This document shows positions 24,753 to 37,100 of a stretch of DNA of 64,000 nt, piece by piece; within the stretch, counting starts at the first letter, position 1; each line of letters starts with the position of its first letter. The notes under the pieces were generated by a model. It was given only the letters and a program-made list of their open reading frames with translations. It searched no databases and was not told the DNA's origin. This DNA comes from Sinotaia quadrata (taxonomy: Eukaryota; Mollusca; Gastropoda; Architaenioglossa; Viviparidae): positions 67,013,259-67,077,258 of the forward strand of contig CM054181.1 of NCBI GenBank assembly GCA_028829895.1, written 5' to 3'. The translations under genes were made by a program, and so were the position numbers.

Positions 24753-27700
24753 ACATAAAATATAGCTCAGTGTTTATGGGTTTACTGTTAGTCAACTCGG
24801 CGATGAAACAGCGTTGTTTTTCACTCTCGCCTTCACGTTTCTTTTTATTACAATTTTTACGTGAATTTGCCGTTAGACCTGGTAAATACTAACCAGCAAA
24901 GAAAGATCAGACTTCTGATAGTGCAAGTTTTACAGCACAGATCTTTGTCTTTCATAAACAAAAATAAGCTCTTAAAAAGGATTTTTGTATAGAACGCACA
25001 TTTAGTGAAAAGTTGTAAGTACATGTATTTCATTTAGATGTATTCTAACCAATCACAGTGAATTCATTTAGGATCACTTGCGTTAGAGTAAGTGTTAAAT
25101 CCCTTGTAATAAAGGTCAAGTAAATTTCTGACTATCGTCCTTTATAGATTACCATATTGTTGTTTTTTTTAATTTTTTACTAGAAGGAAGAGTAAGAAAA
25201 AAAACTTGATTATTTCTAAGTAAAATCAACAGCGTTAGATGTTCTGATTAAATATAGCAATTTTCAAAGTCACCAAATGGTAGGCTCTTATTTGTATTAA
25301 AAGCAATTGAAAGAGTCTACATTTGCGAGTTGTTAGGGTTTGGTGTGTTTTTTTCCACACATTTTAAACCGACGTATGATTGCGAGCTTGATGACACAAG
25401 AGCCTCCACTCTTTTTTATTGAAAAGTATAACACTCGACAAAAACAAACATTCCTCTGCGTTAGTGCCTCGAGCTTCAGCTTGTCTCATCTGTAAGCGAA
25501 ATAAACACCCCTTGACTGGGTTACCTCGTCCCACAGTCTGAATTTTTTTTTTTTACCTCTAACACTAAAATAGCTTTTATATAAGTTATTGGCGACTTAA
25601 ACTTTGACAGGATGAAGTTTTTAAAATTGAAATTGGTGAAATACAATATGTCGTGTGTATGTGTGGTGAGTAAGAGAGAGAATTGTGTAATTTTCCGATG
25701 TTCCTTTATCTGATTTGATTTTGCTTTTGAACAAAGCGACAGAGAGTAGTTTCTACAGATGAAATTCATTTACAAAGCTGAGAATCAGTTTTACTGTCGG
25801 CCGAAGGTGGCTGAGATTGGTTACAAAATCAGTTTTACCTGTCGGCTGAAGGTGTCTGAGATTGGTTACTAAATCAGTTTTACCTGTATGGTGAAGGTGG
25901 AACATGCAATGAGTCCAAATCTAATTTGCCTCGTATATGAATGCTTTTGATAATGTTTAGCGAACAGACCTGTTTTCTAAGTGTGTATTCTCTGATAACG
26001 GACTAGCTTCACGCTAAAGAGTACTGTACTAAAGAGTAGCTAGTCAACTGCCAATTTAAAAACAATCTTAGTCACTTATTATAATTAATAGCCAGTAAAC
26101 TCATAACACTGCACATATATTTATTGATTTATCTGACTCATAATTTACATAGTATCCTCTAATATATAAACTCATAACATTGCACATATATTTATTGACT
26201 TATTTTACTCATTACTTAATAAATATTATCCTTCAATATAAACTAAGATAAATGATTTAATTTTTACGTCTATGTTTGTCTTTTATTTCAGTGATGAAAT
26301 AGCTTACATAATATATTGTACAATACAAGTATCCCACATTCTATCCCTCAAGATGATTGGTCCTCAGAAATTGTGTTAGTTTAAATTTTAAATAGAAAGA
26401 TAAAATACCAATAGGCCCACCTGTACGCCTTTGTGGATGTGACTGAGCCGACAGAGCGGACATTTGGGGTGGGTGGGGTATTGTTGTGCCAGCACGCAGA
26501 CGCACAAACACACTTCATGCGGCCACAGAAACAAGCACACTGATCATAAAACACAATAAAAGACCAGTGACATGGTATGTTTGCCATGTCGCTGCCACCG
26601 ATGGTCACAACATGGACTAAAGGGCACATCAATATATATTATTCTTGGATGCATTTCTCTTCTGCACACCTCAGTTGTCCCGTCAGCACAAACACTATTA
26701 ACTCTATGTACTGTGTAGATATCGAAGTGGATATATTAAGATATGTACAGAACACAAAGGTCGGTTCAAATTGTTTTTATTCCATTAAGGTACGTTAGAC
26801 ATGCGCTTATCGCAGTCATCTATCAAATAACTTCCCCCTTTCTCGTAGGTAACCAATCCAACAAGAGGCATAACTCTGCATACGTGTTGGCACCACGCCT
26901 CTCCTCGTTTAATTTTTTTTTTAAAAAACCTTTCTGTTTCTTTTCTGTTTTTTTAAAAATATAATATAATTTTTTAACTGTATTGTTTTTCAACAAACTA
27001 ACACCTCTATTCTCTCACACTGTTAAAGAGAGGACACCAATCTAAATGGTTAACCTTGCTGGCATCAAACGTTATAACTTTCTGTTTGTACTAGGCTGGT
27101 TGAAATCAGAAAGAGATGGCTGGAACCCGGCGCTGAAACAGAGATGGAAAAGACCATAGATCAACAACAGTCGTAATTACCAAAGGGAATTGTCTGTTGC
27201 TGCTGCTGCTGCTAAGTACGGAAGTCTGGTGCCAGTTTTGTCTGCACGAATCATCGCTTTGGCTGAAGCTGGTTTTCAGGTTTTCTTATTTCTTTAGACT
27301 GCATTCACAGTCTTATTTGCTGTCACATCTAGCAATTTGACTTCTGCCATCATGAGTCAGCTTACCACTCACATTGCCCATCTGTAGCATAATTATCTTG
27401 TATTACTTCTGCCATCATAGTTATTCTGAATTTCAGTGGTTACAGAATTTTAACTGCTGGAATAAGTACAATGACTCACAACGGGGACTTGTGATCTCGA
27501 TAATAAATTTACACACTGACCATGACCACTGTACATGATGCTCCTGTCTCCGGCCCACATTCCATGTCTGGCATTTTTACCAATATCCAGACACTCGACT
27601 TAAATCACGTAGTACCACATTACACTGTTTACCCGTGGAGTAATTACCGTGTGTACTGCTTCTACCACATTGCCATTGCGGTGACTACTCGAACATCTGA

Positions 27701-27790
27701 TCCAAATTCACAGGCCGACAGTTTGATTGTCTTTCCTCTTCCGTCAGATACGTTGGTTTATATATCATCATATTAATCAGAGTATGCTGT
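24753..27790. other. Intergenic, no gene supported; two small duplications
   Basis: Includes a three-copy ~45-bp repeat at about 25782-25900 (core aatcagttttacctgtcgg). A two-copy ~70-bp repeat is at about 26099-26240 (core cataacactgcacatatatt). An ATG-initiated 84-codon frame at 27522-27776 has a fairly mixed composition, but no homology I can name and no splice sites in phase. Confidence 0.5.
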
Positions 27791-28100
27791 TTCTTTCTTT
27801 TCCATAATCCCCCCTTATGGACAGGAATATAAACCTCTCTCAAGGACAGGAATATAAAACCTATTAGGTACAAAAAGTATAAATCCCTCTCAGGGACTGG
27901 AATGTAAATCCTTCTTAGGGAGAGGAATAAATACATATCTTAGGAACAGGGATGGAATATAAGCTTCTCTTAGGAACAGGGATGGAATATAAACCCCTCT
28001 TAGGAACAGGGATGGAATATAAGCCCCTCTTAGGAACAGGGATGGAATATAAGCCCCTCTTAGGAACAGGGATGGAATATAAGCCCCTCTTAGGAATACC
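27791..28100. repeat. 30-bp minisatellite 'cttaggaacagggatggaat'
   Basis: Older degenerate copies (27810-27945) grade into five nearly perfect 30-bp copies (27948-28100). The unit is a multiple of three and stays open on both strands, which creates the spurious frames seen there. Confidence 0.93.
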
Positions 28101-28950
28101 ACATCAGAAGACGGTGGTGGTATGTAGAGACTTCATTGTTTGTCGATGGCTTCTATAGCCACCTCCATGTGGACTCCATGATCACAGGAGATTACGCAGG
28201 CAGTGAAGAAGCGTGGCTAGACACTTGGCAGTTGGGGAGAATCGTGAAATGAATATTTCATCAGAACAATTCTAAGTACAGCAAATCGTTGACTCAGCAC
28301 CCAGCAGAAATAGGAGCTGGGCTCTATCCAAGAGGGGAGAAAACAAGAGAAACAAGATTTACTGTCAGAATACGTAGATGTGCATTATCTGTGAGCCTTA
28401 ACAGAACTCATATGCAAGAGAAGACAATCTTGGCTTGCTGAAGGCACTAGTAATTTTGGACAGTATAATACCTGGGCCGTAAACTTTGCACAAAGTGCAA
28501 TTAGACTAAACATCTCACACGGGAAGTTCAGGATTCCCTAAACTCATTCATCCTCTGGGAGCACCTAAAAAGGGGTCATCTGGACATCATGGACCACTAT
28601 CTAAAGCAAGGGGAGGGAATATATATATATATTAAATATTTATGGTGGACCACTTTTCTAACTGGACTGGAGAGGCACCCACGGGTGACCAGTTTGTAAA
28701 AACTGTGTTTAAGGCTACATTTGACACCTTTATCTGAATGAGTTATCCTCAGTGAATTAGTGCCGATCGCTAGGTCAGCTGCCTGAGTTTGCTTAAGATC
28801 ATTAGACCCGCACTGCCTTCTGTGACGTTTTGCTGGGAGATTAGAAATTCAGTTGGATTCTGGACTGCCCCTTACTTTTAGACCAGTCCTAAAACGCACC
28901 TTTTGGCTGCTCGCTAGTATTAAATAGAAGGAAGGATAGTTATTAGAGAC
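28101..28950. other. Intergenic, no gene seen
   Basis: Composition is more balanced than the surroundings. A (TA)n run lies at about 28620-28632. I could not match this block to a protein, an RNA gene or a transposon end; it may be an unrecognised old repeat. Confidence 0.4.
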
Positions 28951-29080
28951 TAAAAGAATGACAGAAAGAATAATAGCTTAGAGCCCCCTGATATTTATGT
29001 TACAACAGTTATCTAAGAGAATAGAAGAATGACAGAAAAAAATAATAGCTTAGAGCCCCCTGATAATTATATGCTACAAC
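28951..29080. repeat. ~65-bp direct duplication
   Basis: Two copies share 'agaatgacagaaa' then 'ataatagcttagagccccct', then 'gata.ttat'. Confidence 0.88.
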
Positions 29081-29402
29081 CAGTAAGAAAGAAAATATAA
29101 AGCAACGATTATCGGTTATATAGAGTAAACAACATTAAGGTACACTTTCAATCACAACTATGTGGGGCATTTAAAAATAAAAGATTGTATTGCCAACTTG
29201 CTGAAATCATCTCTGCCTTGCGGCTGGCAGATGCCGGGTAGTGAACTCTACGTTTGGTTCTGACCCACGGATCTCTATTAATTATCTTCGCCAGCTTTAT
29301 GTTAGGTCAAAGGTACATTCCAAACCCAGAAGTGTAAGGAAAGGTGTCGATCTGTAGGGAGAAACGCAGATATAACAGCCTGCGTTCCCTGACAGAGCAT
29401 TT

Positions 29403-29447
29403 TACACACGCACGCACGCACGCACGCACGCACGCACACACACACAG
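29403..29447. repeat. (CACG)n(CA)n microsatellite
   Basis: Seven CACG-type tetranucleotides followed by six CA dinucleotides. Confidence 0.95.
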
Positions 29448-29486
29448 TATTATATCCTTCGTTACGTACGGCGATGTACATTTTAT

Positions 29487-29710
29487 AAAATATAAGCTAA
29501 GAAAGAGAGCTATGAATGAAAATATAAGCTAAGAAAGAGAGCTATGAGCTATGGATGAAAATATAAGCTAAGAAAGAGAGCTATGAGCTATGGATGAAAA
29601 TATAAGCTAAAAAAGAGAGCTATGAGCTATGGATGAAAATATAAGCTAAGAAAGAGAGCTATGAGCTATGGATGAAAATATAAGCTAAGAAAGAGAGCTA
29701 TGAATGTAAA
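29487..29710. repeat. 39-bp minisatellite, about six copies
   Basis: Units contain 'aatataagctaagaaagaga' then 'gctatgagctatggatgaa'. Copies are near identical; the first and last lack the second 'gctatga'. Confidence 0.95.
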
Positions 29711-32700
29711 TATAAGTAAAACTGAACATACAAGGTTATAGGTAAAATCACACATTTTCGGCATTTCATATACGAGGCTGTGCTCTGAATAATTATAACT
29801 GACATAAAAATGGAAAAAAAGGCGATTATAAATTTACATGTAAAGCTATTTGTGAGAGCAGGGAATACAAGTTACAACGTTCTTCATGCTTCGATACGGT
29901 CCAACGGCGCTGTGATCTGCCGGGTCTAGGACTGCCTAATTAATCGCACGAGGTCAAGCAGAACGCTGATTGGTCAGTAGCGGGGAGGGTGGAATAGTTA
30001 TTTATAGTTGAATTCCAGACAAAGGGCAGCGGTGATCGCTCTTATAAGGACAGGGTATAGGTAGGTCATTTTCAGTGTAAAGTGGAAATCACAGAAAGCC
30101 TCGTGTACTGATGGAGACACTATGTCATTTTGGGTGACACCCCACTAACACTCATTTTCATATTGGCAAGTGGAATGGGTGAATCGTTCAATGCTGTCAA
30201 TTATATGCTGCACCAGTGCTAAGAGCCAGATAATGAAAATATGCAGACTTTTCCGGGAACAATTTGATGCACAGTGAAGTGAAACACACAGGACTTTCCC
30301 CCAAAATTTCTTGGCACTAAGATGGGATTTGACTTTTGCACCTGAAGGTGGAGAGTTCATGGTAACAACCTATAGTGAATAATTACAGACTAAGAAAGTC
30401 GTTAAAACGAGCACGTCTGACCTTGAAGAAAAAGGGTAGTGGCAACAAGAAAATGACAATGACAATAATCTTGTTTTCTTCCCTTTGTTGTTGTTTTGTA
30501 CAGACAAGAGGCGAAAGATGGATTTAATGAATTTAACTCCAAATGAAAATCAGTCAAGATAGGAAGTTACAGCTAGGTTGGAATGATCCGTTCTCTCTCT
30601 CTCATCGTATGAGAGCTGACCATCATGACGGTCAATGAACCTGAATTATGATTTCTAACCATTTGTGGATGTAAAGAAAATGTCACGGACTGCTGAACTT
30701 AATAAATTAACTCAGCCGACCGAATTTTGAGACTCTAACAGAGGTTGATGCATGCTTCACAGATATTGCAGTCAGAAGGTGCTACAAATTCTAATTATAC
30801 TGTGCAAAAGTAGGCAGCCAGCCACTGAGAAAATCATGGTGACAGGAATGGCACCATGAAGACTTAGTAAGAGTCCTAGATTAATACTTCTTCCCGACAA
30901 GCCAACACTACAACAATAATAAAACCAAGCATTGAAGAGCCGTAAACCAAAACTTCTGCCCGACATACCAACAGTAACCAAACCAAGTAGCCCGAGACCA
31001 AGCTGTTCGCAGTTTGATGAAATTCAGGGATTGTATTAAAGACTTTCTTCCCTAAAAGACTTCCTAAATTTATTTATATTTCTACGTTCTTCGAGCGAGT
31101 CCACTTCAGATTCCTAAGCATAACAACAACACCCACTTTGTCGTGACTTTTTATTTATTTGCTTCAAAATTGGCAGCTTACTTTTGAATTTTCAGTTTAA
31201 AAAATACGGGATCTTATACACACCTACTATATTCCAGCAACAAAGACTTTGTAACTTCGTTGTTGATAACCTTGGATCTTCCTGCAATGTTCAAGCCTTA
31301 AGGTTAGATTTATTACAAGCATAATCAATGATGGCACTCAGTTTAAGTTAGGAGTCGGGAATAACTCCAGGAGTTCAAGTATTAGCTTTAAAATAATGTT
31401 TAAATGCTGGCTCTGATCAGATTTATTATAACTTTGCGTCGAAGAGTTTTCATCTCTGCTTTACGTCGTATGTATAAAGAGCAATATTATTATTTTTTTA
31501 ATAAAAGAAATAAAAGTACACACCAAAGTATAAATTTTATATTTTCTTCAAAATGTCTCATTAAAACATAACTCTTACAGTGCTTTGATTTGTACAGAGT
31601 AATGTACCTTGGCAGCATGGCGGTTCTGAGAATCTGAAAGAAAAAGTAGCACCTATAAAAAGCAGTGACGTAGTGCATAATTACAGTAACTTCAAATGTC
31701 ATTAATATTCCTTGAAAAAGTAAATATCTATGTTTAGAATTTAAGCAAAAGTAAGTTCGATTTTTACATGAGTTTTGCTTTTGAGTGATAATCGCGTATG
31801 CTTTTGATTTTATCTCCCTATTGCTATTTTTTGTTTATCTCATTCACGAAGAAATCGGTTTGTATTTATGTTAGCTTTCTAATAAGGCCTAACGTTATAA
31901 GTATGTAGGTTTGCAAAATAAATTAAAAAATATTTTTAGCTGACGTTATTTAATTCAGCCATGTGTAATTTTATTTGAAATATTTTCATAATTCTTTACT
32001 AATTTTAGAATTGTGACATATCAAACTGTAGGCTTATAATATATAAGTTATATTTTTTTCCTCTTAATGAAGTATATGTATTATCAAATACGAAGCTAAT
32101 CCTAAGCACATAAATGGTAAATAATATTTAGATATCTAGTTCACAGTAGTTAGCCGACTGTGAATATGATGCAAATTCTATTATATAACTAAGTATTAAT
32201 TATTTAATATTTATTATTAGAACTAGAACAGTAGAATAAATTTAATTTTTAGATCTCTCTTGAGGAGAAATTTTAGTTTCGTTTTTTAATTTTTTCCTAA
32301 TTGCATCGAATTTGTTATCCTTTATATGATAAAGACTATTTACAAGTATGCAGAAAGTGTTTGTACTTGTACTGTTGTCATAATTTTAAACTTGTATTTT
32401 ATTTGGGTTAGGTGCTGATAAGTTAAATTAGACAGCTTAGAAATTTATGAGAAGTGTTAAGAGAAAATAGGAAATAGCTCAGTCAATTATTTAGGAGAAT
32501 GAATAAAAATAATTTTGTAAATTTTAGTTTTAAATTAGATAATTTTGCAGTAATTAAAATAACTTTTAATTGAAAATTGCTCTACTACTGATAAAGAATG
32601 AGATTGTTTATGGATCATTTGAAGTTATCTATCATTTAATTAACTGAATGTATTTACTATGGTCAGTAGAGTAAATCTACAATTTTAAAAGTTGTCAAAG

Positions 32701-32936
32701 CTAAAGCAAAATTCTTCCACAATTGTAATTTCATTACCTAACTATTACTTATTTACTAGCTTCTGTAGTAATCATATTTTATTTCACCTTCTTTTCATCC
32801 CTTGCAGATGTACACTGTATTTAGATTAGTTGTTGTGATTCTTGAATTGTTTGTTTAAAATCCTGCTTATATGTTTTAATTCCTGCTAATTCTATATAAA
32901 TATTGTTTGATTTTTTTAAATTTTGATTTTTCTTAG
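29711..32936. other. Upstream region of the NO VEIN-like gene
   Basis: The first coding exon has a splice acceptor just before it, so a 5' UTR exon and promoter should lie in or beyond this region. Candidates are weak. Bases 29880-30060 are CpG-richer, with an inverted CCAAT box (ctgattggtca) and a 'tatttatag'. Bases 31610-31680 hold 'cagcatggcggttctgag', 'tataaaaag' and 'tgacgta'. Neither is decisive. The last ~1.2 kb is strongly AT-rich, as in the gene's introns. Confidence 0.3.
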
Positions 32937-34192
32937 GACTTGAAAAACAATGGCCAGTAAGGTCACCGAGTATGAAGTAAACCGTAAACGTTTGAAAAAA
33001 GCATTATGTGAACTACTTGAAAGGAAAGGGGGTTCGTTTCCAGAGACAAACATCTGGAATTTTGTGAGCCCCTACTATGGCAAAAATATACAGACAGTTG
33101 ATTTTGGTGTCCGGAAGATGAAAGAGATGTTTGATATCTTTAAAGATGTTGTATATGTATCTGACAACAAAGTCATCCTAAACAATTTTGGTGTTGCCAG
33201 ACCGATTTCAGTTACTCCCAAAAGCTCTAGCTCCAGGGAGTTAAATGAATGGTCATGGAGCAATATCAGTCCATCTCCACCTCCAACAGCCAACCGAGTA
33301 AGAAGTCCAACTCCAAGCCAAGCAAAACAGGAATGGGAGCAAAAGAGTAATTTGGAAATTGTGAGGAGAAACTGTGTAAAGATTCTTTCAGAATTAAATG
33401 CATCAGTTGACAAAACACAGTTTTGGGTTACTTATAAGAAAAAACATGGGCAGATTCCAGAACCTAAGAAACTTGGTATCCGAGTCTTGCAAGAGATTTT
33501 TGACATATTTCCAGAATTTGAGAAGAATGGAAATAAGGTGTCAGTGAAACAGTCACATCCACCACTACAATGGGGTAAGGCAGCTGTGAGAGGAAGGAGA
33601 GATTCTCCTATATCTGTTTCCTCCTCCTGCACTGATACAGATGACTCTGATTCAGATGATGTAGAAATAGTCAATTCGAAAGGAGTTCGTTTAGCAGATC
33701 ACTCTACTGCAAGTCCAGCCTTAAGAGGCATACCTCAGATGCCAACCCCAGGAGGTATATCTCAGAAAACTATCTCTGGCAGCATATCTCAGAAATCAGC
33801 CTCTAATCAGTCTGGCTTCCTCTCATTCCAGGTTCCCAAGTCCCAGCGAATGGGAGAACAGAGTTTGATACAATCTATGGTTTTCACTAGCGATTCACAG
33901 CAAACACAGAATGTACAAAATCTGCACCAGCAACAACAATTACATCAGCAACAGCAATTACACCAGCAACAACAAATACATCAGCAACAACAAATACATC
34001 AACAACAACAATTACACCAGCAACAACAACTACTACAGCACCAACAAATGTTTGGTCAACAATTAAATTTTACTGGAAGTACTGGCAGTGGGCCTGCATT
34101 ATCTAGTATTCGCCCCCTACTTTCAATTCCTCTTTTGGGTGTAGGACGAAATGTACATGAGGCATTGCAACCCTCCGTACGATCCTTGAATG
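32937..34192 (+). CDS. NO VEIN-like gene, coding exon 1 (start codon; two N-terminal modules; HQQQQ tract)
   Basis: The acceptor TTTTTCTTAG ends at 32936, so this is probably transcript exon 2. The ATG at 32950 follows AAAACA, an acceptable context. It encodes residues 1-414. Two similar modules are visible. The first is at about 12-75 (RKRLKKALCELL, FVSPYYGKN, VRKMKEMFDIF, VVYVSDNKVIL). The second is at about 136-203 (VRRNCVKILSEL, FWVTYKKKHGQ, IRVLQEIFDIF, KNGNKVSVK). Ser/Pro-rich linkers and an acidic 'TDDSDSDDVEIV' patch follow, then six [L/I]HQQQQ hexapeptides (33922-34029). The donor is AATG|GTGAGC, phase 1. Confidence 0.9.
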
Positions 34193-37100
34193 GTGAGCAA
34201 TCTTTTTTCTTTTCTTTTGAAGATTATTAGTGATGTTATTTGTTAGACTTAATGTTTAGGACTTTTATCACTTCAAATTAAAAATGATTTTTTTAAAAAG
34301 CAATTGTATAATTATAATGAGAAGATAGACCATATACTATAGTTTAAACTCCAGCATTCTTTCATGTATTAGTTTGCTTGCTGCAGTTACAAAAGACACC
34401 AGGCATGTCCCACAGAATGGCAGAATTTGGATGATTCTCTTTTGGGAATGTTTTTATATAGGAAAATTTAAGAGAAAACCCCTAACTAAATGGAGACAGT
34501 GGATTGATATTTTTGTTTCTAAGATTTATAATGCGATTGGATAGATAGAAAGAGAATCGAGTACTTTTGTCTTAGGTTTTTACTCTTAGCATGGTTGGTA
34601 AGCACATAATAATGAGAGAGCATTTGATTGATATACAGAGAAAGAGAGATGTAGGTTAAATAGATAGAGAGAATATTTGAGGCTTTGTTTCCAACAGATC
34701 CTGGAGATTCTGCAAACCGTAGTCGAACATCCAGTGAAAACGAGGGGAGTCTTGGCTCTCTAGTAGCAACACCTGTCAAAAAGATTCCTCTAACACCAGC
34801 TCCACCACAAGATCCAACATGGCCACCCTCTGCACCCAAGCTTGGATTGCCTCCTGGTACACCAAGAGAGAGGAAGGAGGTCACTGTGAAACCAGTGATC
34901 AACTTTGGTCGTATAACCAAAGAGCAGGTATATTAATATTATTATTTCATTTTATTTTATTTTCTGTAAATATATTTTCATATTATTTTAAAATGGGAAA
35001 AAATTATTATATGAAAGCTATGAGATACATATAACGCATTTGTGTGTGCTTTCACTTTCCAGGTGGAGAATGTGACCCAGGAATGTATAGAGATATTAGC
35101 AGAAGCAGGCGACTTTGTGTCTCCTGAGCGAATTGTCCGATTATTGCTGCAAAGATATAATGTACGGGAACTTCGAGATCTTCAAGTGCAAAACCTGCGA
35201 TTGCCTTATCAGATAAATTGTATCACAGAACATGAACGCCTTATTTGTAAGGTAGTATAACTTATTTTGTTTAAAGTATATATTTTTTAATATAATTCAA
35301 TTATATTATTTTTTAAAAATATATTTAGATAGCATTTTATAATATTAGACTGTTTCTTTGTTATACTGCATGGATGGACATGTGTAGCAAGATGTTCACG
35401 TCGTGCCATACTTAATACTTCTCGTAATCCAAAGGCTGGGACCAAGCCACAAAATATTATCATACTGTTATGATATTTTTATAATATTAGACTGTTTCTG
35501 TGTTATGGTGCATGGGATGGCTGTATGCAAATAAATGTTCATGTCATGTTCCATACTTATGCCTCTCTTACCCAGCAGTTAGGCTGGAATCAAGCTACAA
35601 ATACATGATAGGTCATACACCAAGCAGATTGATAGACATGTAGATAGCTTCAATTACTCCTAAAGACTAGTCTAACTTGATGAAAATTATGTTATATGAC
35701 ATCAGACTACTAAAACTTGCACTGTGGAATGTGAGACATTGCTAATAGTTCCATTATTATTAATATTATTATATTTGAATTATGAAAATTCTCATAATAA
35801 TCACATTACTCTAATATTTAATAACTTAATAAGTTTGAGAAAAACTGACCTTCCATTTCCATTGCCAGAATTCTAAAGGCAGTACCACATCTAGAAGAAA
35901 GAATAAATTATATTTTTTAAAATGTAAGAGGCAGCTTAGCAGTGTTTATTTTAAATATTTCATGCTGATAATATTATAGTAAGAACTTTGAAGTTTGTCT
36001 TTGAAACAATTACAGGTCAATGCAAGCATCGAGGCATTTGTAAAGGCACGCTCTATGTGCACTCTCTATGAACTTGGTGAAAGTCTGCGAGAATATGCTC
36101 CTAATAATGGGTCTTTTGAATCAATGAAACTGGGACCTCTACAGAGCCTTCCAGAAGTGTACAAGATGTTTAAATTTCCCCAGGATGAGGTGATACCAGA
36201 AATCACAACAGCTGATGTGTTGGAGGTTTGTATTTAAAAAAATATATATATTTGTAACTCATTTTTCAAGTTCTTGGATGAATCTAGTGATTACTAAGGT
36301 TGGATCAGTTTGTTTTTTGCTTGTATCTATTAGAGGATAATTATTCTTACCTGTGTCAATGAGCATATGACTTATGACTCTTTGTATTTGACTATCTAAT
36401 ATATTTTATATTTATGAACCACTTAATAGTTTTATATCAATAAACATCCTTATCTGTATGCATTGAAAGTATGTGGAGTTTAAACGTTGTTTGGGTAGCA
36501 TGAAGAATAGGAAAACAAAATACATATCTCCAGAATTTTGATCTGTATTATATACTTGTTTATAGGGAGGCTGATTAAACAGATTTGCCTTCTTCATTTT
36601 TTCCTTGAAAATCCCAATCGCAACATTTATATATGAAATTCCAAAATTTGTATCATTTTCTTGATTCTTTAAAAATTAAAAGTAAATTTTACTACTTTGT
36701 TTTTTATTGCATCAGTTTATTGAGAGCAAACTTTCAGGTTGTATGACTTGTTTAAAACCTGAAGTACCAATCATAGATCTAAATGACATTATTAGGACAA
36801 GTCTGGATGAGAAAGTTGTATAGCGTAAAATAAATATTGATATCTGCTGCATCCACTTTAAAACCTCTGGCTTCATAAGGAAAAGCAAAAAATGCATGTG
36901 ATTTAAAATATACAGCACACCCAAAATTTCTAGCATTCTTGTGCTTCGAGGGGAATGTGAATCTAAATAGATTTATAACACAAGCTATTTATCATCTTCT
37001 CAGGTGCAAGTTTGTTCACTAATATAATTCCCTTCGGTATAATATACTTTAAAAAGTTCAGTATCTTTACCTTGTCATGATGCAGGTGTTATCAGAATAC

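Noticed and set aside
27522..27776. 84-codon ATG-initiated plus-strand frame
   Set aside because: No recognisable motif, no splice sites and no neighbouring exon. Its length is expected by chance in this composition.
27890..28158. Repeat-peptide frames on both strands
   Set aside because: A 30-bp minisatellite is a multiple of three, so it stays open on either strand. No start, promoter or flanking coding signal supports expression.
30145..30360. 71-codon minus-strand frame starting MNSPPSGAKV
   Set aside because: It has an ATG and a mixed composition but no family resemblance I can defend, and no supporting signals.
31600..31690. Promoter and first exon of the NO VEIN-like gene
   Set aside because: 'cagcatggcgg', 'tataaaaag' and 'tgacgta' are suggestive, but no donor with a good match follows, so I did not call it.
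34519..34920. 133-codon minus-strand frame
   Set aside because: It lies antisense to exon 2 of the NO VEIN-like gene and is a shadow of its codon pattern.
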